Positions 1 through 8,499 of a DNA stretch of 64,000 nt are shown here, piece after piece (the first letter of the stretch is position 1; each line of letters opens with the position of its first letter). The notes beneath the pieces are model-generated. The model searched no databases and was not told the origin of the DNA. It saw nothing but the letters and a program-made list of their open reading frames with translations. A program made the position numbers and the translations under genes. Source of the stretch: Pseudomonas sp. MWU13-2105 (GTDB lineage: Bacteria > Pseudomonadota > Gammaproteobacteria > Pseudomonadales > Pseudomonadaceae); contig NZ_JALLIY010000014.1 in NCBI RefSeq assembly GCF_023242315.1, positions 62,001-126,000 on the forward strand, in the 5' to 3' direction.

Positions 1-701
1 TTGCCCAGGAGTTGGTCACGGTGCTCTCCGAGCAGATCCGCGATGGCCAGCTCAAGCGCGGGGACAAGTTGCCCACCGAGTCGGCGATCATGGAGACCCA
101 TGGTGTCAGCCGTACCGTGGTGCGCGAGGCAATCTCGCGCCTGCAGGCGGCCGGGCAGGTGGAAACCCGCCACGGTATCGGCACCTTTGTGCTGGATACG
201 CCGAGCCCCAGCGGTTTTCGTATCGATCCGGCGACGGTGGTGACCTTGCGCGATGTGCTGGCGATCCTGGAGTTGCGTATCAGCCTGGAAGTCGAGTCGG
301 CGGGGTTGGCGGCGCAGCGCCGCAGCGTCGAGCAGTTGGCGGCGATGCGCGCGGCACTGGACGCGTTGAATGAAAGCGCGGCCCATGCCAGCGATGCGGT
401 GGCTTCGGATTTCCAGTTCCACCTGCAGATCGCGCTGTCCACCGGCAACCGTTACTTCACCGATATCATGACTCACCTGGGCACCAGCATCATTCCCCGG
501 ACCCGCTTGAATTCGGCGCGGCTGGCCCATGATGACCAGCAGCACTACATGAATCGGCTGGGGCGCGAGCACGAAGAAATCTATGAAGCGATAGCGCGCC
601 AGGATTCCGATGCGGCGCGGGCGGCGATGCGCCTGCACCTGACCAACAGCCGCGAGCGGCTGCGCCAGGCCCATGAAGAGGCCGAGGCGCAGAAGGGCTA
701 G
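1..701 (+). CDS. GntR/FadR-family transcriptional regulator (5' end cut by window)
   Basis: This is a DNA-binding repressor or activator of the FadR subfamily. The visible protein reads open from the first bases, so the true start lies upstream and roughly 10 or more residues are missing. The N-terminal part has the GntR winged helix (LPTESAIMETHGVSRTVVREAISRL), followed by an all-helical FCD ligand domain with the conserved Asp and His residues (DFQFHLQIA, then HEEIYEAI and LHLTNSR) that usually hold a metal near the effector. It lies beside genes for galactarate/glucarate breakdown, so I infer that it senses a hexarate or an intermediate and controls the kdgD promoter. The ligand itself cannot be read from the sequence. 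Confidence 0.9.
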   Translation, partial: AQELVTVLSEQIRDGQLKRGDKLPTESAIMETHGVSRTVVREAISRLQAAGQVETRHGIGTFVLDTPSPSGFRIDPATVVTLRDVLAILELRISLEVESAGLAAQRRSVEQLAAMRAALDALNESAAHASDAVASDFQFHLQIALSTGNRYFTDIMTHLGTSIIPRTRLNSARLAHDDQQHYMNRLGREHEEIYEAIARQDSDAARAAMRLHLTNSRERLRQAHEEAEAQKG

Positions 702-730
702 TCAGTGATCAAAGCCTGAAATACGGACAT

Positions 731-804
731 TGTGGGAGCGGAGCTTGCCCGCGAAGCTTTTGGCGGCTTCAAGGCCGCCTTCGCGGGCAAGCACCGCTCC
801 CACA
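731..804. repeat. REP doublet (REPIN-like), TGTGGGAGCGG family
   Basis: Two inverted copies of a REP unit (TGTGGGAGCGGAGCTTGCCC and its complement) flank a short GC-rich loop and form one long hairpin. It lies just after the GntR-family gene and before the convergent small gene, a usual place for Pseudomonas REPs. It may act as a bidirectional terminator. The same family recurs at 8383 and 56851. Confidence 0.85.
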
Positions 805-832
805 CAAGCACCACTCTCACATTGCAGGTGCT

Positions 833-1024
833 CTATGCGCTTTTCAGGAGTGTGCGATCCACACGCACCGCCCATTTTGCTGCTTTTGCCCGCACATCAA
901 ACACGACTTTGCCGGTCGCATCCGCCTTCGCCCGGGCAACTGCCACGCCATCGGCCAGCAGTTCCAGCGGCATATCCTTGAGTGACTGAGCGGAAGCCAG
1001 TTCGAGTTTTACGGTAAAGGTCAT
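833..1024 (-). CDS. small conserved protein, 63 aa, unknown function
   Basis: A 63-residue protein starting MTFTVKLELASAQ, with alternating hydrophobic residues that suggest a small beta-sandwich. There is no signal peptide. It starts 14 nt after the stop of the phospholipase C-like gene and has a good ribosome site (GGGAG, 7 nt before the ATG at 1024), so the two genes form an operon. The tight pairing suggests it assists or binds its neighbour, but I do not recognise the family. A longer reading of the same frame upstream to 1213 overlaps the preceding gene and is not favoured. Confidence 0.65.
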   Translation of the reverse strand: MTFTVKLELASAQSLKDMPLELLADGVAVARAKADATGKVVFDVRAKAAKWAVRVDRTLLKSA

Positions 1025-1038
1025 GACTGATCTCCCTG

Positions 1039-2676
1039 TCACTGATGGTTGTCGATAAAGGTGCCGGCCTGGCCGTCCAACGTGCCGATCAGCTCCGGCG
1101 AACCTCCACGGAACTGCCGGAACACATTCCGTCCCGTCGCCCCCACTGAGCCATCCATCGGCACGGTCAAGGTCGGCTGAAAGCGCTCGGTCAGTTCGGC
1201 ATAGGCCGTCCACGGGCCGATATAGGACTCATCCAGGCTCCTGGTGTAGCTGAAGGCATAACGCACGGCATTGCCCGGCAGCCAGTTGGGTTCGCTGGGA
1301 GTTTGGCTCTGCCAGCCATCGACCTTGATCGCCGGCGCCACGCCGGGCGGATTGAGGTAGCCCGTCGGTTTGTTCGGCTGGTAGTCCTTGAGCAGCAGGT
1401 AGGTACTCCAACCCCACCAACTGTCGCTCTGGCTGCGCTCGTTGAGGTTGTTGACGTCGTTGCGGCGCAGCACGGTCTTGCCCTTGAGGGCGAACAAGGG
1501 GGCGAAATTCAGGCTGTCCTGGCTATTTTCCACCTTCGCCAGGTCAGGCACCGAACGCAGCGCGGCATAGGCTTCGGCGGGGACGACGGCGCCGCTGAGA
1601 AACACCGCGAACACCTCATCCACCGATTGCTGCACCGCCTGTTTGACCAGTCGCCGATTGCTGCTGTCCAGCGTGTCGAAGTAGCGCTTGTCACCGTAGC
1701 AGTTCCACTTGTCGCCCCGGCCATTGCTGACTTTCAGGCCGAACTTGCTGTCTTCGTCGTGCATGAAGCGAGAGATCAGCGAACCGACGTCGCTGGGTGT
1801 CACGCTGTCGGCCAGTTGCTTGCGCGGCACGCGCAGATGACCGCTGGAGAACAGGTCGGTGAGGAAATGATCGGCAAAGGCGTTCATGGCATAAGCCAGT
1901 TCCAGGTCCTGGTCGGCACCGCTCTTGTGGGCCAGGACCGCCTGTTGCAGAGCGGCGGCGTGGCCGGCCTGGTAGGCCAGCAAGGCCCACTCGCCGAAGT
2001 GGTCCCAGTTGCTCGCGGCCAGTTTCAGGTAGCGGCCGAGGGGGAACAGCGGCGAGGCAAAGCTGCCGCCTCCGGTGATCTTGTTCCACTCGCCGGACAG
2101 GCTATCGCCCAGTTCGTCGTAGGCTTCATGAGGTTGCTTGCCGTCCTTGATCGCCTGGTTGGCGGCGTTGATCTCGGTTTTCATCACCTGGAGGATTTTC
2201 TGCGCTTCCTCGCGGGAAGCGGGCAGCACCGCCAGCGAGTTGAAGGCTGCGGTAAAGCGCGCCTGACGGTCCGCCGGGGTGCCGCCATCGGCGATCGGCC
2301 GGTCCGGGATACCGTAGAAGTCGCCGCCCAGGGCGACGATCTGGCCGTAGGTCAAGGCCAGGCCGTTGGTCAGATGGAGTTCGACCTGCCAGGCCGGAAT
2401 GGCCGGTGCGTCCTTGGCAAAACGCAGCAGGGCGCTGTCGCCGATGGCGCTGTGTTCGCCGCCTTCGAAGCGTGCCTGTGGCTTGCCCTTGAGTGCGCTG
2501 TCGAACGCTGTTGGTTGGTGATACTTGAGAGTGTGGTGACCTTCGGCGAGAAGGATCAGCGCCGCGCCATCGCCCGGAATGGCAATACCTTGTTCAGTGA
2601 AGAGGCTGTCCAGTTCGGCAATGACCTTGCCGTCGTGCAGCAGGAAATCCCGCGCGCGTTGTTGAGTGGCTGACAT
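1039..2676 (-). CDS. zinc-dependent phospholipase C / S1-P1 nuclease-like protein
   Basis: This is a 545-residue protein without an obvious signal peptide. Around residues 265-285 it has the motif DHFLTDLFSSGHLR. Its His-x3-Asp-x5-His spacing equals that of the zinc ligands H118, D122 and H128 of Bacillus cereus phospholipase C, and an upstream His in YQAGHAAAL may be a further ligand. The His-x3-Glu pair of the classic family is not clearly present (HDEDS instead). The C-terminal ~100 residues look like a separate, non-catalytic domain. The start at 2676 has GGAGCC upstream. It is transcribed away from kdgD, with the 63-aa gene behind it. The fold assignment is an inference from the motif; the substrate is unknown. 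Confidence 0.6.
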   Translation of the reverse strand: MSATQQRARDFLLHDGKVIAELDSLFTEQGIAIPGDGAALILLAEGHHTLKYHQPTAFDSALKGKPQARFEGGEHSAIGDSALLRFAKDAPAIPAWQVELHLTNGLALTYGQIVALGGDFYGIPDRPIADGGTPADRQARFTAAFNSLAVLPASREEAQKILQVMKTEINAANQAIKDGKQPHEAYDELGDSLSGEWNKITGGGSFASPLFPLGRYLKLAASNWDHFGEWALLAYQAGHAAALQQAVLAHKSGADQDLELAYAMNAFADHFLTDLFSSGHLRVPRKQLADSVTPSDVGSLISRFMHDEDSKFGLKVSNGRGDKWNCYGDKRYFDTLDSSNRRLVKQAVQQSVDEVFAVFLSGAVVPAEAYAALRSVPDLAKVENSQDSLNFAPLFALKGKTVLRRNDVNNLNERSQSDSWWGWSTYLLLKDYQPNKPTGYLNPPGVAPAIKVDGWQSQTPSEPNWLPGNAVRYAFSYTRSLDESYIGPWTAYAELTERFQPTLTVPMDGSVGATGRNVFRQFRGGSPELIGTLDGQAGTFIDNHQ

Positions 2677-2716
2677 GTCTGGCTCCTTGATATGTCGTCT
2701 TTTTCGTTCAAGCTAG

Positions 2717-2732
2717 CTGTATGTATATACAG
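2717..2732. promoter_or_regulatory. inverted repeat in the promoter region of the divergent phospholipase-like gene
   Basis: CTGTAT-GTAT-ATACAG is a perfect 6-bp inverted repeat with a 4-bp spacer, 40 bp before the start codon of the minus-strand gene at 2676. It lies in an AT-rich stretch unlike the surrounding DNA, so it may be an operator or part of a -10 region. The binding protein is unknown. Confidence 0.35.
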
Positions 2733-2806
2733 TTAAAATTGATCTTAGATGAAAAATTTCCTACGTCAAGGAGGGAAAACTTGTGGGATCTGTTGAGCGA
2801 TTCCTG

Positions 2807-2834
2807 TTGACCTTTGTTATTTAAGTTGTACGAT
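2807..2834 (+). promoter_or_regulatory. predicted sigma-70 promoter of kdgD
   Basis: TTGACC (2807-2812) and TACGAT (2829-2834) are separated by 16 bp and lie about 70 bp upstream of the kdgD start codon. They are in the only AT-rich stretch before the gene. The -10 box is embedded in the inverted repeat described next. Confidence 0.5.
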
Positions 2835-2845
2835 GACGTACGACA
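2826..2845. promoter_or_regulatory. candidate GntR/FadR operator overlapping the kdgD -10 box
   Basis: The sequence TTGTACGATGACGTACGACA contains GTACG and CGTAC arms around ATGA. FadR-subfamily regulators bind short palindromes with GT...AC cores, and this one would block the -10 element, so a repressor role for the neighbouring regulator is plausible. This is inference from symmetry and position. Confidence 0.4.
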
Positions 2846-2901
2846 TCAGCCAGCCTGCGCTGTCTCTTTCATCACAACGTGCTTTCCAGGGTGTTCGAAT
2901 A

Positions 2902-3813
2902 ATGAATCCACAAGAACTGAAGTCCATCCTCTCTTCCGGTCTGCTGTCCTTCCCGGTGACCGATTTCAATGCCCAGGGCGATTTCCATCGCGCCGGCTAC
3001 GTCAAGCGCCTGGAATGGCTGGCCCCTTACGGCGCCACCGCGCTGTTTGCTGCCGGCGGTACCGGTGAGTTCTTCTCCCTGGCGGCCAGTGAATATTCCG
3101 AAGTCGTCAAAACCGCCGTCGATACCTGTGCCGGCAGCGTGCCGATCCTCGCCGGTGTCGGTGGTGCGACCCGCCAGGCCATCGAGTACGCCCAGGAAGC
3201 CGAACGCCTGGGGGCCAAGGGCCTGCTGTTGCTGCCGCACTATCTGACCGAAGCCAGCCAGGAAGGGGTTGCCGCCCACGTTGAAGCGGTGTGCAAGTCG
3301 GTGAAGATCGGGGTGGTGGTGTACAACCGCAACGTCTGCCGCCTGACTGCTCCTCTGCTGGAACGTCTGGCCGAGCGCTGCCCGAACCTGATCGGCTACA
3401 AGGATGGCCTTGGTGATATCGAACTGATGGTGTCGATCCGTCACCGTCTCGGTGATCGTTTCAGCTACCTCGGCGGCCTGCCCACCGCGGAAGTCTACGC
3501 CGCGGCCTACAAGGCCCTGGGTGTACCGGTCTACTCCTCGGCGGTGTTCAACTTCATCCCGAAAACCGCGATGGATTTCTACCACGCCATTGCCCGGGAC
3601 GATCACGCCACCGTCGGCAAGATCATCGACGACTTCTTCCTGCCGTATCTGGATATCCGCAACCGTCGCGCCGGCTACGCTGTGAGCATCGTCAAGGCCG
3701 GGGCGAAGATCGTCGGTTATGACGCCGGCCCCGTGCGCACGCCGCTGACCGACCTGCTGCCGGACGAATACGACGCCCTGGCCGCGCTGATTGACAAGCA
3801 AGGCGCACAGTAA
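2902..3813 (+). CDS. kdgD: 5-dehydro-4-deoxyglucarate dehydratase
   Basis: This enzyme of the DapA/NAL family dehydrates and decarboxylates 5-keto-4-deoxy-D-glucarate to 2,5-dioxopentanoate (alpha-ketoglutarate semialdehyde). The 303 residues match the usual family length when translation starts at the ATG at 2902 ([10 protein letters not shown]). An upstream in-frame start at 2833 would add a tail that does not fit the family. Visible family features are GGTGEFFSL (about residues 52-60), the catalytic Tyr141 in VVVYNR and the Schiff-base Lys167 in LIGYKDG. It is the first gene of the hexarate unit and is followed by a strong terminator before the next gene. Confidence 0.95.
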   Translation: MNPQELKSILSSGLLSFPVTDFNAQGDFHRAGYVKRLEWLAPYGATALFAAGGTGEFFSLAASEYSEVVKTAVDTCAGSVPILAGVGGATRQAIEYAQEAERLGAKGLLLLPHYLTEASQEGVAAHVEAVCKSVKIGVVVYNRNVCRLTAPLLERLAERCPNLIGYKDGLGDIELMVSIRHRLGDRFSYLGGLPTAEVYAAAYKALGVPVYSSAVFNFIPKTAMDFYHAIARDDHATVGKIIDDFFLPYLDIRNRRAGYAVSIVKAGAKIVGYDAGPVRTPLTDLLPDEYDALAALIDKQGAQ

Positions 3814-3828
3814 GAGCGAACAAACCAG

Positions 3829-3853
3829 GCCGCTGAGCAATCAGCGGCTTTTT
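3829..3853 (+). terminator. intrinsic terminator between kdgD and the semialdehyde dehydrogenase
   Basis: GCCGCTGA-GCAA-TCAGCGGC gives a perfect 8-bp stem with a tetraloop, followed directly by TTTTT. It lies inside what looks like one operon, only 6 nt before the AGGAGG of the next gene, so it probably lowers read-through rather than ending the unit. Confidence 0.85.
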
Positions 3854-3871
3854 CGGTTCAGGAGGTTTTCC

Positions 3872-5317
3872 GTGGCAGATGCAAAACGTTTCGACAACTA
3901 CATCGGCGGCCAGTGGGTCGCCGGTGCCGAGTACTCGGCCAATATCAACCCGTCGGATTTGTCCGATGTCATTGGCCAGTACGCCAAGGCTGACCTGGCC
4001 CAGGTACAGTCGGCCATCGACGCCGCCCGTGAGGCCTTTCCCGCCTGGTCCACCTCCGGCATCCAGGCCCGTAGCGATGCGCTGGACAAGGTCGGTTCGG
4101 AAATTCTCGCCCGTCGTGAAGAGCTGGGAAACCTGCTGGCCCGGGAAGAGGGCAAGACCCTGCCCGAAGCCATTGGCGAAGTCAGCCGCGCCGGTAATAT
4201 CTTCAAGTTCTTCGCCGGCGAATGCCTGCGTCTGTCTGGCGACTACCTGCCGTCGGTGCGACCGGGCGTCAATGTTGAAGTGACCCGTGAAGCGCTGGGC
4301 GTGGTCGGCCTGATCACCCCGTGGAACTTCCCGATCGCGATTCCGGCCTGGAAGATCGCCCCGGCCCTGGCCTACGGTAACTGCGTGGTGCTCAAACCGG
4401 CCGAACTGGTGCCGGGTTGTGCCTGGGCCCTGGCGGAAATCATTTCCCGCGCCGGCTTCCCGGCCGGTGTGTTCAACCTGGTGATGGGCAGCGGCCGGCT
4501 GGTCGGTGACGCCATGGTCAACAGCCCGAAAGTCGACGGTATCAGCTTCACCGGCTCGGTTGGCGTCGGTCGGCAGATCGCGGTCAACTGTGTGTCACGC
4601 CAAGCCAAGGTGCAGTTGGAGATGGGCGGCAAGAACCCGCAGGTCATCCTCGATGACGCCGACCTCAAGCAGGCCGTCGAGCTGGCGGTGCAGAGTGCGT
4701 TCTACTCCACCGGCCAACGCTGCACGGCGTCCAGCCGCTTGATCGTTACCGCCGGGATTCACGACAAGTTCGTCGAAGCCATGGCCGAGCGCATGCGTTC
4801 GATCAAGGTCGGCCACGCCCTCAAGAGTGCTACCGACATCGGTCCGGTGGTGTCCCAGGCGCAACTGGAGCAGGATCTGAGCTATATCAACATCGGCCAG
4901 TCCGAAGGCGCACGGCTGGTCTCCGGCGGCGGCCTGGTGACCTGCGATACCGAAGGCTATTTCCTCGCGCCGACATTGTTTGCCGACAGCGAAGCCTCGA
5001 TGCGCATCAGCCGCGAAGAGATCTTCGGCCCGGTGGCCAATATCGTCCGCGTCGCCGATTACGAAGCCGCGCTGGCCATGGCCAACGATACCGAGTTTGG
5101 CCTCTCCGCCGGTATCGCCACGACCTCGCTGAAGTATGCCAACCACTTCAAGCGTCACTCCCAGGCCGGGATGGTGATGGTCAACCTGCCGACCGCGGGC
5201 GTGGATTATCACGTGCCGTTCGGTGGGCGCAAAGGTTCGTCCTACGGCTCCCGTGAGCAGGGTCGCTACGCCCAGGAGTTCTACACCGTGGTCAAGACCA
5301 GCTACATCGGTTCGTAA
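3872..5317 (+). CDS. alpha-ketoglutarate semialdehyde dehydrogenase
   Basis: This NAD(P)-dependent aldehyde dehydrogenase oxidises 2,5-dioxopentanoate to 2-oxoglutarate, the last step of hexarate breakdown before the TCA cycle. I chose the GTG at 3872 (VADAKRFDNYIGGQW) because AGGAGG lies 6 nt upstream and it gives 481 residues, the usual size. Any further upstream start would run into the terminator and the end of kdgD. The ALDH features are present: TPWNFPIAIPAWK, FTGSVGVG, LEMGGKN with the general-base Glu, and GQRCTASSRL with the nucleophilic Cys. Since the terminator precedes its ribosome site, expression must come from read-through or an internal promoter. Confidence 0.93.
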   Translation: MADAKRFDNYIGGQWVAGAEYSANINPSDLSDVIGQYAKADLAQVQSAIDAAREAFPAWSTSGIQARSDALDKVGSEILARREELGNLLAREEGKTLPEAIGEVSRAGNIFKFFAGECLRLSGDYLPSVRPGVNVEVTREALGVVGLITPWNFPIAIPAWKIAPALAYGNCVVLKPAELVPGCAWALAEIISRAGFPAGVFNLVMGSGRLVGDAMVNSPKVDGISFTGSVGVGRQIAVNCVSRQAKVQLEMGGKNPQVILDDADLKQAVELAVQSAFYSTGQRCTASSRLIVTAGIHDKFVEAMAERMRSIKVGHALKSATDIGPVVSQAQLEQDLSYINIGQSEGARLVSGGGLVTCDTEGYFLAPTLFADSEASMRISREEIFGPVANIVRVADYEAALAMANDTEFGLSAGIATTSLKYANHFKRHSQAGMVMVNLPTAGVDYHVPFGGRKGSSYGSREQGRYAQEFYTVVKTSYIGS

Positions 5318-5327
5318 CCCGCTTTAC

Positions 5328-5360
5328 CCGCACGGGGCCCTTGCCTGAAGCCCCGTGCGG
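5328..5360 (+). terminator. 11-bp perfect hairpin between dehydrogenase and transporter genes
   Basis: CCGCACGGGGC pairs with GCCCCGTGCGG across an 11-nt loop. There is no T tract after it, so it is more likely an mRNA-stabilising or processing hairpin, or a weak terminator, than a full intrinsic terminator. Confidence 0.5.
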
Positions 5361-5388
5361 TACATAACTGAATGTTTTACCCGCGTAA

Positions 5389-5396
5389 AAAAATAA
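5389..5396 (+). promoter_or_regulatory. candidate Hfq/Crc catabolite-repression motif before the hexarate permease
   Basis: The run AAAAATAA fits the AANAANAA (CA-motif) consensus bound by Hfq/Crc in Pseudomonas. It lies about 20 nt upstream of the permease start codon, close to the ribosome site, where bound Hfq would block translation. Confidence 0.4.
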
Positions 5397-5415
5397 AGAG
5401 TGGGAGTACATCTAC

Positions 5416-6777
5416 ATGCAAGCGACCAAGCAGACACACGTCCGCTATTTGATACTGTTCATGCTGTTCCTGGTGACCACGATCAACTACGCCGACCGTG
5501 CCACCATCGCCATTGCCGGCTCCAGCCTGCAAAAAAGCCTCGGCATCGACGCCGTCACCCTCGGTTATATCTTCTCCGCCTTCGGCTGGGCCTATGTGCT
5601 CGGGCAGATTCCCGGCGGCTGGCTGCTCGACCGTTTCGGCTCGAAAAAAGTCTATGCCCTGAGCATCTTCACCTGGTCGCTGTTCACCGCGCTGCAAGGT
5701 TATGTCGGCGAGTTCGGCGTCTCCACCGCGGTGGTCGCGCTGTTCATGTTGCGCTTCCTGGTGGGCCTGGCCGAAGCGCCATCCTTTCCCGGTAACGCCC
5801 GTATCGTCGCGGCCTGGTTCCCCACGGCCGAACGCGGTACCGCCTCGGCGATCTTCAACTCCGCGCAATACTTCGCCACCGTGCTCTTCGCACCGCTGAT
5901 GGGCTGGATCGTGTTCAGCTTCGGCTGGCAGCACGTGTTCCTGGTGATGGGCGCCCTGGGCGTGGTGTTTTCGCTGATCTGGCTGAAAGTTATCCACAGT
6001 CCGCGCCAGCACCCGATGATCAACGACGCCGAGTTCAACCATATCGCCGAAAACGGCGGTATGGTCGACATGGACCAGGGCAAGGCCGCCGGTGGCGGTC
6101 CGAAATGGGACTACGTGCGCCAACTGCTGACCAACCGCATGATGCTCGGCGTCTACCTGGGCCAGTACTGCATCAACGGCATCACCTATTTCTTCCTGAC
6201 CTGGTTCCCGGTGTACTTGGTGCAGGAACGCGGCATGACCATCCTCAAGGCCGGCTTCATCGCCTCCTTGCCGGCGATCTGCGGCTTTATCGGTGGTGTG
6301 CTGGGCGGGATCATCTCCGACTACCTGCTGCGTCGCGGCCACACCCTGACGTTTGCCCGCAAGGCGCCGATCATTGGCGGCCTGTTGCTCTCGACCACCA
6401 TCGTCGCCTGCAACTATGTGGACATCGAATGGATGGTGGTGGGCTTCATGGCCCTGGCCTTCTTCGGCAAGGGCGTCGGCGCGCTGGGTTGGGCAGTGGT
6501 TTCCGATACCTCGCCGAAGCAGATCGCCGGCCTGAGTGGCGGCCTGTTCAACATGTTCGGCAATATCGCTTCCATCACCACGCCGATCGTGATCGGCTAC
6601 ATCATCAGTTCCACCGGTTCGTTCAAGTGGGCCCTGGTGTTTGTCGGCGCCAACGCGCTGTTGGCGGTGATCAGCTATGTGGTGATCGTCGGTGAGATCA
6701 AGCGCGTCGAACTGCGCGAGCCACCGGCCGGCCCCAAGCATAGTAACGAGCCCCGTCTGTCCCAAGCCCATTCCTGA
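5416..6777 (+). CDS. gudP: MFS glucarate/galactarate permease (GudP/GarP type)
   Basis: This 453-residue inner-membrane transporter of the anion:cation symporter branch of the MFS has about 12 hydrophobic segments. The first helix carries the [15 protein letters not shown] signature and the loop 2-3 region reads [14 protein letters not shown], both typical of the hexuronate/glucarate permease group. It sits between the dehydrogenase and galactarate dehydratase genes, 11 nt before the latter, which supports hexarate uptake as its role. The start at 5416 is favoured by GGGAG upstream. The substrate range (glucarate, galactarate or both) cannot be fixed from the sequence. Confidence 0.88.
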   Translation: MQATKQTHVRYLILFMLFLVTTINYADRATIAIAGSSLQKSLGIDAVTLGYIFSAFGWAYVLGQIPGGWLLDRFGSKKVYALSIFTWSLFTALQGYVGEFGVSTAVVALFMLRFLVGLAEAPSFPGNARIVAAWFPTAERGTASAIFNSAQYFATVLFAPLMGWIVFSFGWQHVFLVMGALGVVFSLIWLKVIHSPRQHPMINDAEFNHIAENGGMVDMDQGKAAGGGPKWDYVRQLLTNRMMLGVYLGQYCINGITYFFLTWFPVYLVQERGMTILKAGFIASLPAICGFIGGVLGGIISDYLLRRGHTLTFARKAPIIGGLLLSTTIVACNYVDIEWMVVGFMALAFFGKGVGALGWAVVSDTSPKQIAGLSGGLFNMFGNIASITTPIVIGYIISSTGSFKWALVFVGANALLAVISYVVIVGEIKRVELREPPAGPKHSNEPRLSQAHS

Positions 6778-6788
6778 GGAGCGGCGTC

Positions 6789-8342
6789 ATGCAGTTGATT
6801 GAACATTCCGACTCGCCGCGCTACATCCGCCTGCACGAGCGGGACAATGTAGTGATCGTGGTCAATGACCAGGGCGTGCCGGCCGGTACCGCGTTCGCGG
6901 ACGGCCTGGTGACCCGCGAGCACATTCCCCAGAGTCACAAGGTGACGCTGGTGGATATCGCCGAGGGCGGCGAAGTGATCCGCTACGGCCAGGTCATCGG
7001 TTATGCGTTGCTGCCGATTCCCCGGGGCAGTTGGGTCAAGGAAGATCAACTGCGCATGCCGACCGCGCCGCCGCTCGACAGCCTGCCGCTGTCCACCGAT
7101 GTGCCGGCGGCCCAGGCGCCGCTTGAGGGCTTCACCTTCGAAGGTTATCGCAATGCCGACGGCACCGTCGGCACGCGCAATATCCTCGGCATCACCACCA
7201 CGGTGCAGTGCGTCACCGGTGTGCTGGACCATGCGGTCAAGCGCATCAAGGACGAGCTGCTGCCCAAGTACCCACATGTCGATGACGTGGTGGCGTTGAC
7301 CCATAGCTACGGTTGCGGCGTGGCAATTACCGCGACCGATGCCTATATCCCGATCCGTACCGTGCGCAACCTGGCCCGCAACCCGAACCTGGGCGGCGAA
7401 GCCTTGGTGATCAGCCTGGGCTGCGAGAAGTTGCAGGCCGGGCAGGTGATGCACGAGGGCGACAGTTCGGTGGACCTGAGTGAGCCGTGGTTGTATCGGC
7501 TGCAGGATTCCAGCCACGGGTTTACCGAGATGATCGAGCAGATCATGGCGTTGGCGGAAATCCGTTTGAAGAAGCTCGATCAGCGGCGTCGGGAAACCGT
7601 GCCGGCGTCGGAGCTGATCCTCGGCATGCAATGCGGTGGCAGCGATGCGTTTTCCGGGATCACCGCCAACCCGGCCTTGGGGTATGCGTCTGACCTGTTG
7701 TTGCGGGCCGGGGCGACGGTGATGTTTTCCGAAGTGACCGAAGTGCGCGATGCGATCTACCTGCTGACTTCGCGGGCGGAGAGCCTGCCGGTGGCCGAGG
7801 CGCTGGTGCGCGAGATGGACTGGTACGACCGCTACCTGGCCAAGGGCGAGGCCGACCGCAGCGCCAATACCACGCCGGGGAACAAGAAGGGCGGGTTGTC
7901 GAATATCGTCGAGAAGTCCCTGGGTTCCATCGTCAAGTCCGGCAGCAGCGCGATCAACGGTGTGCTCGGCCCGGGCGAGCGTTTCACGCGCAAGGGCCTG
8001 ATCTTCTGCGCGACGCCGGCCAGTGACTTTGTCTGCGGCACCTTGCAACTGGCGGCCGGGATGAACCTGCATGTGTTCACCACCGGGCGTGGCACGCCTT
8101 ATGGGCTGGCGATGGCACCGGTGGTCAAGGTTTCGACCCGTACCGAGCTGGCCCAGCGCTGGCCGGACCTGATCGACATCGATGCCGGGCGGATTGCCAC
8201 GGGGCGGGCTTCCATCGAGGACCTGGGTTGGGAGTTGTTCAACTACTACCTGGATGTCGCCAGCGGGCGGAAAAAGACCTGGGCCGAGCAGCACAAGCTG
8301 CACAACGACATTACCTTGTTCAATCCGGCGCCGATTACCTGA
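6789..8342 (+). CDS. garD: galactarate dehydratase
   Basis: This iron-dependent enzyme of the UxaA/GarD family removes water from galactarate to give 5-keto-4-deoxy-D-glucarate, the KdgD substrate. The 517 residues are close to the E. coli GarD length. The N-terminal SAF-like domain (about residues 1-100) is followed by the UxaA-type domains with conserved stretches such as [49 protein letters not shown] and [12 protein letters not shown]; the Cys residues there are likely metal ligands. GAGGAG precedes the ATG at 6789. No glucarate dehydratase (gudD) is seen in this window. Confidence 0.93.
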   Translation: MQLIEHSDSPRYIRLHERDNVVIVVNDQGVPAGTAFADGLVTREHIPQSHKVTLVDIAEGGEVIRYGQVIGYALLPIPRGSWVKEDQLRMPTAPPLDSLPLSTDVPAAQAPLEGFTFEGYRNADGTVGTRNILGITTTVQCVTGVLDHAVKRIKDELLPKYPHVDDVVALTHSYGCGVAITATDAYIPIRTVRNLARNPNLGGEALVISLGCEKLQAGQVMHEGDSSVDLSEPWLYRLQDSSHGFTEMIEQIMALAEIRLKKLDQRRRETVPASELILGMQCGGSDAFSGITANPALGYASDLLLRAGATVMFSEVTEVRDAIYLLTSRAESLPVAEALVREMDWYDRYLAKGEADRSANTTPGNKKGGLSNIVEKSLGSIVKSGSSAINGVLGPGERFTRKGLIFCATPASDFVCGTLQLAAGMNLHVFTTGRGTPYGLAMAPVVKVSTRTELAQRWPDLIDIDAGRIATGRASIEDLGWELFNYYLDVASGRKKTWAEQHKLHNDITLFNPAPIT

Positions 8343-8353
8343 GTCTCAGGGCC

Positions 8354-8375
8354 GGCACCGGATCTTGCGGGTGCC
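8354..8375 (+). terminator. short hairpin after garD
   Basis: GGCACC and GGTGCC form a 6-bp stem just after the garD stop codon, without a T tract. It stands next to the REP doublet, and together they probably mark the 3' end of the operon. Confidence 0.3.
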
Positions 8376-8382
8376 GAGGTCG

Positions 8383-8457
8383 TGTGGGAGCGGAGCTTGC
8401 CCGCGAAAGGGTCCCTGAGGGCGCCAAAAGCTTCGCGGGCAAGCTCCGCTCCCACAT
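8383..8457. repeat. REP doublet, TGTGGGAGCGG family
   Basis: Two inverted REP units form a long hairpin (TGTGGGAGCGGAGCTTGCCC ... GCAAGCTCCGCTCCCACA). It is located between the convergent garD and glutaminase genes. Confidence 0.85.
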
Positions 8458-8499
8458 ACATCGCATTGCCACACAAACCGGTCTCCACAAAGTTTGTGA

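Noticed and set aside
833-1213. 126-residue version of the small protein after the phospholipase-like gene
   Set aside because: Its first half overlaps the upstream gene by 175 bp; the shorter form has its own ribosome site.
6675-8303. 542-residue open frame antisense to garD
   Set aside because: It is a shadow of the high-GC codon pattern: low-complexity, His/Arg/Gln-rich translation with no family match, while the other strand encodes a clear galactarate dehydratase.
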